The notes under the pieces are model-generated. The model was not told where the DNA came from. It did no database searches and saw only the letters and a list, made by a program, of their open reading frames with translations. A DNA stretch of 64,000 bases, from assembly GCF_003049665.1 (NCBI RefSeq), contig NZ_PYWM01000019.1, positions 36,617-100,616 on the forward strand, read 5' to 3'. The translations under genes and the position numbers were made by a program. The stretch comes from Lysinibacillus mangiferihumi. GTDB taxonomy: Bacteria; Bacillota; Bacilli; Bacillales_A; Planococcaceae. Positions within the stretch are counted from its first letter, which is position 1. Each line of letters opens with the position of its first letter. Below are positions 60,326 through 64,000 of this stretch, one piece after another.

Positions 60326-61786
60326 TTAATAGGGATTTATCTCTATAATTTTTGATGCAATATTTGCGATAAACGATTGATCATGTTCGACAAATAATAG
60401 GGTAGGTTTAAATTGTTCTATCATGGACTTGATTTGTTTTTGATTGAAAATATCTAGATAATTTAGAGGCTCATCCCAAATGAAAAATTCCGCCGGTGTC
60501 CCTAATGACTTAGAAAATTCTACCTTTTTCATTTGACCATAGCTCATTTTTTCAATCGGAATACGAAATACATCACGTTCAACACCTAAAATACGTAGGT
60601 TTTGTAAGAGAAGTGTGTAGTCAAGGTGGTGTGCAGTAGCAAAATCTTTTAATATACCTTCATTGTCATTGTAATGTTGGCGAATAATACTTTTAGTAAT
60701 GCCTTGGGGAATTGTAAGCTCACCATTAATAGTGCCATAAAAATTGCTGTTAATTATATAATTTAATAGTGTCGTTTTTCCACTACCATTTGGTCCCACT
60801 AATGCAACTTGCTCACCTTGGTAAATTTCACATGTAATTGGTTTGAAAAGTAATCTATCATTAAAAGCTAAGGAAAAATTTTTAGCTCGAAGAACGGGGT
60901 CTCGATGATTGAACAAACAATTAATCGTAAGAGAATCGACACTTTCGATATTTTTTAGAAGCTTTGTTTTTTCTTCAATTTTTGATAGCATCCGCTTCTC
61001 GATTACTTTCGATTTTTTCATCATACGAGCTGCTCTTGCATTTTCAAACGCATCATTTCCAGAATTTCTCTCTCTCTTTAGAGCCCAATTAGCCTTTTCC
61101 TTTGAAGTTTTTTTCAAACGCTCAATTTCTACTTTTATTTGATTATTTTGTTCAATTTCGTATTGATCTTGCAATTGTTTTTGCTTCTCATATGTTGAAA
61201 AGTTTCCTTTAAAAGTATTTAATTGATTTTTTTCAATAACTATAATATGATCAACCACTTCATCTATAAAATGTCGATCGTGGCTCACTACAATGTAGCC
61301 TTTCTTTCTCTTCAAATATTCAGATACTATTTTTCTGGAATTTATATCTAAATGATTGGTAGGCTCATCCAAAAGGGGATATTTTGACTCTTCACAAAAA
61401 ATTGCTGCTAACAAAATTTTTGTTTGCTCACCGCCTGATAATTGTTCAAATGGTTGCCATAAAATCTCTTTATCTAAAGACAATAATTGACATTCCCGTT
61501 CTAGTTTCCATAATTCTAAATCCATAATTTCTTCAATTGCATAGTATGTTAAATTCTTTTTATTCAAAATAGTTTGAGGGAAATATACAAAATCTATATC
61601 ACAAATGATATCACCTTCATAAGGATATTTTTGCATAAGTAAGTTTAAAAACGTTGTTTTTCCCCTTCCATTTCTACCGATTAATCCAAGACGCCATGTA
61701 GTATCAATATTTAAATTGGTATGACGAAAGATTGGTTGATCAAGTGTATCAAAGCTGAAATTCAGATTTTTAATTTCTATTTTCAT
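60326..61786 (-). CDS. ABC-F protein, Lsa/Vga/VmlR-type
   Basis: A 486-residue soluble protein with two ABC domains and no membrane part. Domain 1 has GRNGRGKTTFL, LSGGEQTKI and LDEPTNHLD; domain 2 has GPNGSGKTTLL, MSYGQMKKV and WDEPLNYLD. The linker helices between them are lysine-rich. This is the ARE-ABCF form that displaces drugs from the ribosome. ATG 61786 follows TTGGAGG. An in-frame ATG 25 codons upstream (MHIHTKLLNVYN) could be a leader or an alternative start. A typical role is resistance to lincosamides, pleuromutilins or streptogramin A. Confidence 0.88.
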   Translation of the reverse strand: MKIEIKNLNFSFDTLDQPIFRHTNLNIDTTWRLGLIGRNGRGKTTFLNLLMQKYPYEGDIICDIDFVYFPQTILNKKNLTYYAIEEIMDLELWKLERECQLLSLDKEILWQPFEQLSGGEQTKILLAAIFCEESKYPLLDEPTNHLDINSRKIVSEYLKRKKGYIVVSHDRHFIDEVVDHIIVIEKNQLNTFKGNFSTYEKQKQLQDQYEIEQNNQIKVEIERLKKTSKEKANWALKRERNSGNDAFENARAARMMKKSKVIEKRMLSKIEEKTKLLKNIESVDSLTINCLFNHRDPVLRAKNFSLAFNDRLLFKPITCEIYQGEQVALVGPNGSGKTTLLNYIINSNFYGTINGELTIPQGITKSIIRQHYNDNEGILKDFATAHHLDYTLLLQNLRILGVERDVFRIPIEKMSYGQMKKVEFSKSLGTPAEFFIWDEPLNYLDIFNQKQIKSMIEQFKPTLLFVEHDQSFIANIASKIIEINPY

Positions 61787-61950
61787 AATTAGATGACCTC
61801 CAAGGGAGATGATGTGATTATTAAAGTTGTATACATTCAATAATTTGGTGTGTATATGCATTTAAATATAAAAATCCTACTAAAAAAATAGAACATAGGC
61901 ACAACCAATTAAAAAATGCATTTTTTGTAAAATTTTAATTCTTCCTTCTT

Positions 61951-63252
61951 TTAATTTCTGTTACTCATAGGGGAGTCAGGCAGGGTTTCAGGAATTGTGG
62001 AGTATTTTTTGCTTAGTATTATAGAAAAAAATAATAAAATAAAAGAAATTATTAATAAAATAAACCATGATAATTCAATAGAGACAGTATTTGCTATGAA
62101 TAAAAAAAGTGCGCTTCCTATGGGTACTGTGAGCTGAATAATGGAATAAAAAATACTAGTTACTGAACTTAAAGAGTTTTCAGGAGTAATAATCATTATA
62201 AAAGAATCAATCCTAGGATTTGACAAACCTAAAAAGTATCCAGATAAAAAGGTAAGTAACAATAATGAATATTTATCTTGAATGTACATTATATTAAGAA
62301 TTATCCCGCAGGTTAATAAGATTTCCATTATTAGATTAAACTCTACAGATTTATTTTTAAAATAGCTTAAAGGCACTAGAGCACCTAGAATTAATCCAAA
62401 ACTTTCAATTGTTCCGAACAAGGCAATTGTGAATCCAAATGAACCAAATTGTAGATGTTCATATTTGTTATATGACAGAGGAATTAGAGAAAACTGCGCT
62501 GAACTAATTAGATTCATTATAGAAAAGATAATTGTGAAATGAAATATTTGTCGAATAGAGTTCAAAATTCTCAAATTGTTTAGGGAGTCTATATAAAACT
62601 GTTTTACTATTTTTTTAAGGCTTTTATTTACAAATTTCTCGTTTCTTGCAAAAGAAACAACCTCATAAAAATTTTTCCGATTTATCCAAAATAAAATAAC
62701 AGATAGTGTGAAGAAAAACGCATTTAATAATCCAAATAAGCTATAGTTATACTTTAATAGAACGATTAAAGTTGCACCAAATAATTTACCAGTCAAATCT
62801 ATTATATTCATAACACCAGTTTGAAAGGATCTAGCAGATGTCAAATTTTTTTGCTCAACTATATTTTTAGTAATAGGTAAGGTTAGGTAGGTACTATAAG
62901 TACCTGATAAATCACTAAGTAAATTAATTAATAGCACAATCCCGAAAACTATCCAACCTTGAGAAAAATCTACTACTATAGCGAATATAAAATAAAGTGA
63001 AGCTTGAAAAGCTCTTATTTTAATTATCATTTTGATTGGGTCTTTAGTTTTGTCTGCAGCATATCCCAATAAAAAATCTGATAAAAAAGGTAAAGTGGAA
63101 ATAAATGTAACAGCACTGATTGCTAATTCTGGATTTGGAAAAGATTTTGCATATATGATAAAGACAATATCAAATAGGGTAATGCCAATTACACTTAAAA
63201 TATTTGATGTTAATAGATATCTGAAATTTCTGTTTTCAAAGAATATATTCAT
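61951..63252 (-). CDS. MFS transporter
   Basis: A 433-residue protein with about 12 membrane helices (ILSVIGITLFDIVFIIYAKS, FIFAIVVDFSQGWIVFGIVL, ILLTFLSGYFLGLSNPRIDS and others), an N-terminal FENRNFRYLL typical of MefA/drug-efflux MFS proteins and a DKTKDP cytoplasmic loop. It overlaps the LanKC-like fragment by four bases (ATGA), so it is the next gene of that operon. It may export the lanthipeptide, but the substrate is unknown. Confidence 0.82.
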   Translation of the reverse strand: MNIFFENRNFRYLLTSNILSVIGITLFDIVFIIYAKSFPNPELAISAVTFISTLPFLSDFLLGYAADKTKDPIKMIIKIRAFQASLYFIFAIVVDFSQGWIVFGIVLLINLLSDLSGTYSTYLTLPITKNIVEQKNLTSARSFQTGVMNIIDLTGKLFGATLIVLLKYNYSLFGLLNAFFFTLSVILFWINRKNFYEVVSFARNEKFVNKSLKKIVKQFYIDSLNNLRILNSIRQIFHFTIIFSIMNLISSAQFSLIPLSYNKYEHLQFGSFGFTIALFGTIESFGLILGALVPLSYFKNKSVEFNLIMEILLTCGIILNIMYIQDKYSLLLLTFLSGYFLGLSNPRIDSFIMIITPENSLSSVTSIFYSIIQLTVPIGSALFLFIANTVSIELSWFILLIISFILLFFSIILSKKYSTIPETLPDSPMSNRN

Positions 63253-63899
63253 TGTTCTATATCCTTTTTAAAAAATGTCAAAATCTTATTTTGAACATAG
63301 GCAATCCCCGCATTACCTGATTTAATGTCGAAAGTAAATTTATTATAGGTTTTATCTGGGATATAAGTGCAAAAGTGATTATTGATATTAAACGTTTCAA
63401 CATTTAATAAAATAGACATAGCCTCATCTAACAATGAATTTAAGGAGAAAGTTTTACCTACTTTGTATATTGTATAGGCAATTCCTGTTAATCCATCTAA
63501 AAAACCAGGGTATTGAGCCCACTTATCTTTTGTTAAAGATTTAACGCAAGGGAAAATAAATTTGTCTTTTAGTTCAATTTTTAATTTATTATCTATGTCA
63601 TCGATTAAATATAATTCTAATGCTACATAAAGAAATCCTGACAGTCCGTCCATTATATAAGGTGAGGATGTATTACCTCCAATAGAAATTGGATAATAAA
63701 GTGTTTCATCGGTTTCCAATTGAATAATACAGTCTTTTATTTTATTAATAATAGACAAGCATTTATTTAAATTTTTTATATTTTTATTCCTGCTATAAAG
63801 TAATAACTCAAAATATGCCAGACCAAGATAACCTTCAAATAAACCTAAATGTTCTCCTTTCTTAAAGGGTAATTGGAATGTCAACACAAAACCATACAA
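63249..63899 (-). pseudogene. LanKC-like lanthipeptide cyclase domain, N-terminally truncated by an IS
   Basis: About 216 codons of an alpha/alpha-barrel with repeated GxxG turns: FEGYLGLAYFELLLYS, MDGLSGFLYVALELYL, LDGLTGIAYTIYKVGK and SGNAGIAYV. This pattern is that of LanC and of the cyclase part of class III LanKC synthetases. The zinc-binding Cys-Cys-His of LanC is absent, which favours the LanKC type. The frame starts at a TTG beside the transposase stop, so the kinase and lyase domains are gone. It would not make a full synthetase. It overlaps the MFS gene. Confidence 0.6.
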
Positions 63900-63902
63900 A
63901 AT

Positions 63903-64000
63903 TTATAAGGGCTGTTGCTTAAACTCCGCTGGCGTCAGATATCCAAGTGTTTGATGAATTCGAATGTTGTTAAACCAATTTACATAATCCCAAAGTTCAA
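63903..64000 (-). mobile_element. IS3-family transposase C-terminus (partial)
   Basis: The minus strand reads ELWDYVNWFNNIRIHQTLGY, then LTPAEFKQQPL and a stop at 63903-63905. YVxWFNxxRIHxxLGYLTP is the end of IS3-family orfB proteins. The element continues beyond the window and interrupts the LanKC-like gene. Confidence 0.85.

Noticed and set aside
1..64000. CRISPR arrays, tRNA and rRNA genes
   Set aside because: No regularly spaced direct repeats and no tRNA or rRNA signatures were seen on reading; a covariance-model scan would settle this.

Overview
The window looks like chromosome of a low-GC, endospore-forming Bacillales bacterium, most likely Lysinibacillus or a close relative. Supporting signs are SD-rich starts with frequent TTG and GTG codons, BrxA bacilliredoxin, YpjP, a Spo0E-type phosphatase, an SLH-anchored surface protein, a ComP/ComA-like kinase pair, T-box and cobalamin riboswitches, and a GC-rich dispersed repeat of the kind seen in that group. 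No rRNA or tRNA gene and no CRISPR array was seen. The genus is an inference.

1-6.1 kb is a decayed prophage edge (terminase tail, gpW-like protein, truncated portal, another phage-like fragment) carrying two accessory modules. The first is a split sigma factor (SigO-like plus RsoA-like, minus strand) facing a cytoplasmic subtilisin and a YvrJ peptide. The second is an XRE regulator, a membrane protein and a 274-aa protein whose last 66 residues hold 14 cysteines, laid out like a bacteriocin/immunity locus. 6.2-13.1 kb is mostly ordinary chromosome (brxA, a YpiP-like methyltransferase, an orphan AbiEii-like protein, an AraC regulator, ypjP) mixed with pseudogenes (EcfT, CHY zinc finger, GNAT).

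13.1-18 kb is a second graveyard: a tyrosine integrase and a DNA methylase in pieces, two adjacent short genes each broken by one in-frame stop, a lipoprotein remnant and a SMEK-type fragment. 18.2-34.1 kb has a large SLH/InlB-repeat surface protein, a polymerase-like membrane protein, a FusB-type EF-G-binding protein, a MarR/DUF3147 operon, an intact T-box in front of a frameshifted thrS, several GNAT acetyltransferases, a ResC/CcsA protein and a cold-shock protein. 34.5-42.2 kb has the ComP/ComA-like pair with paired operator-like repeats, thyA, and a YwnA/YwnB-like pair sharing one palindromic operator.

42.6-47.2 kb is a TetR-controlled operon with an HExxH membrane protein and two ABC transporters. 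48-56.6 kb has aspA, a chemotaxis receptor, two cobalamin riboswitches, a TetM/OtrA-like GTPase, a BtuF-like lipoprotein and a sulfite/nitrite-reductase-like half domain. 57-64 kb has a metallo-beta-lactamase pseudogene, a secreted phospholipase A2-like protein with an altered active-site motif, an RlmI-like methyltransferase, an ABC-F protein, an MFS transporter and a LanKC-like cyclase fragment cut by an IS3-family element running off the window.

The best candidates for something undescribed are the 14-cysteine peptide locus, the split-sigma/subtilisin/YvrJ module and the TetR-HExxH-double-ABC operon. Three separate translation-associated protection families (FusB-like, TetM-like, ABC-F) also occur within 40 kb.
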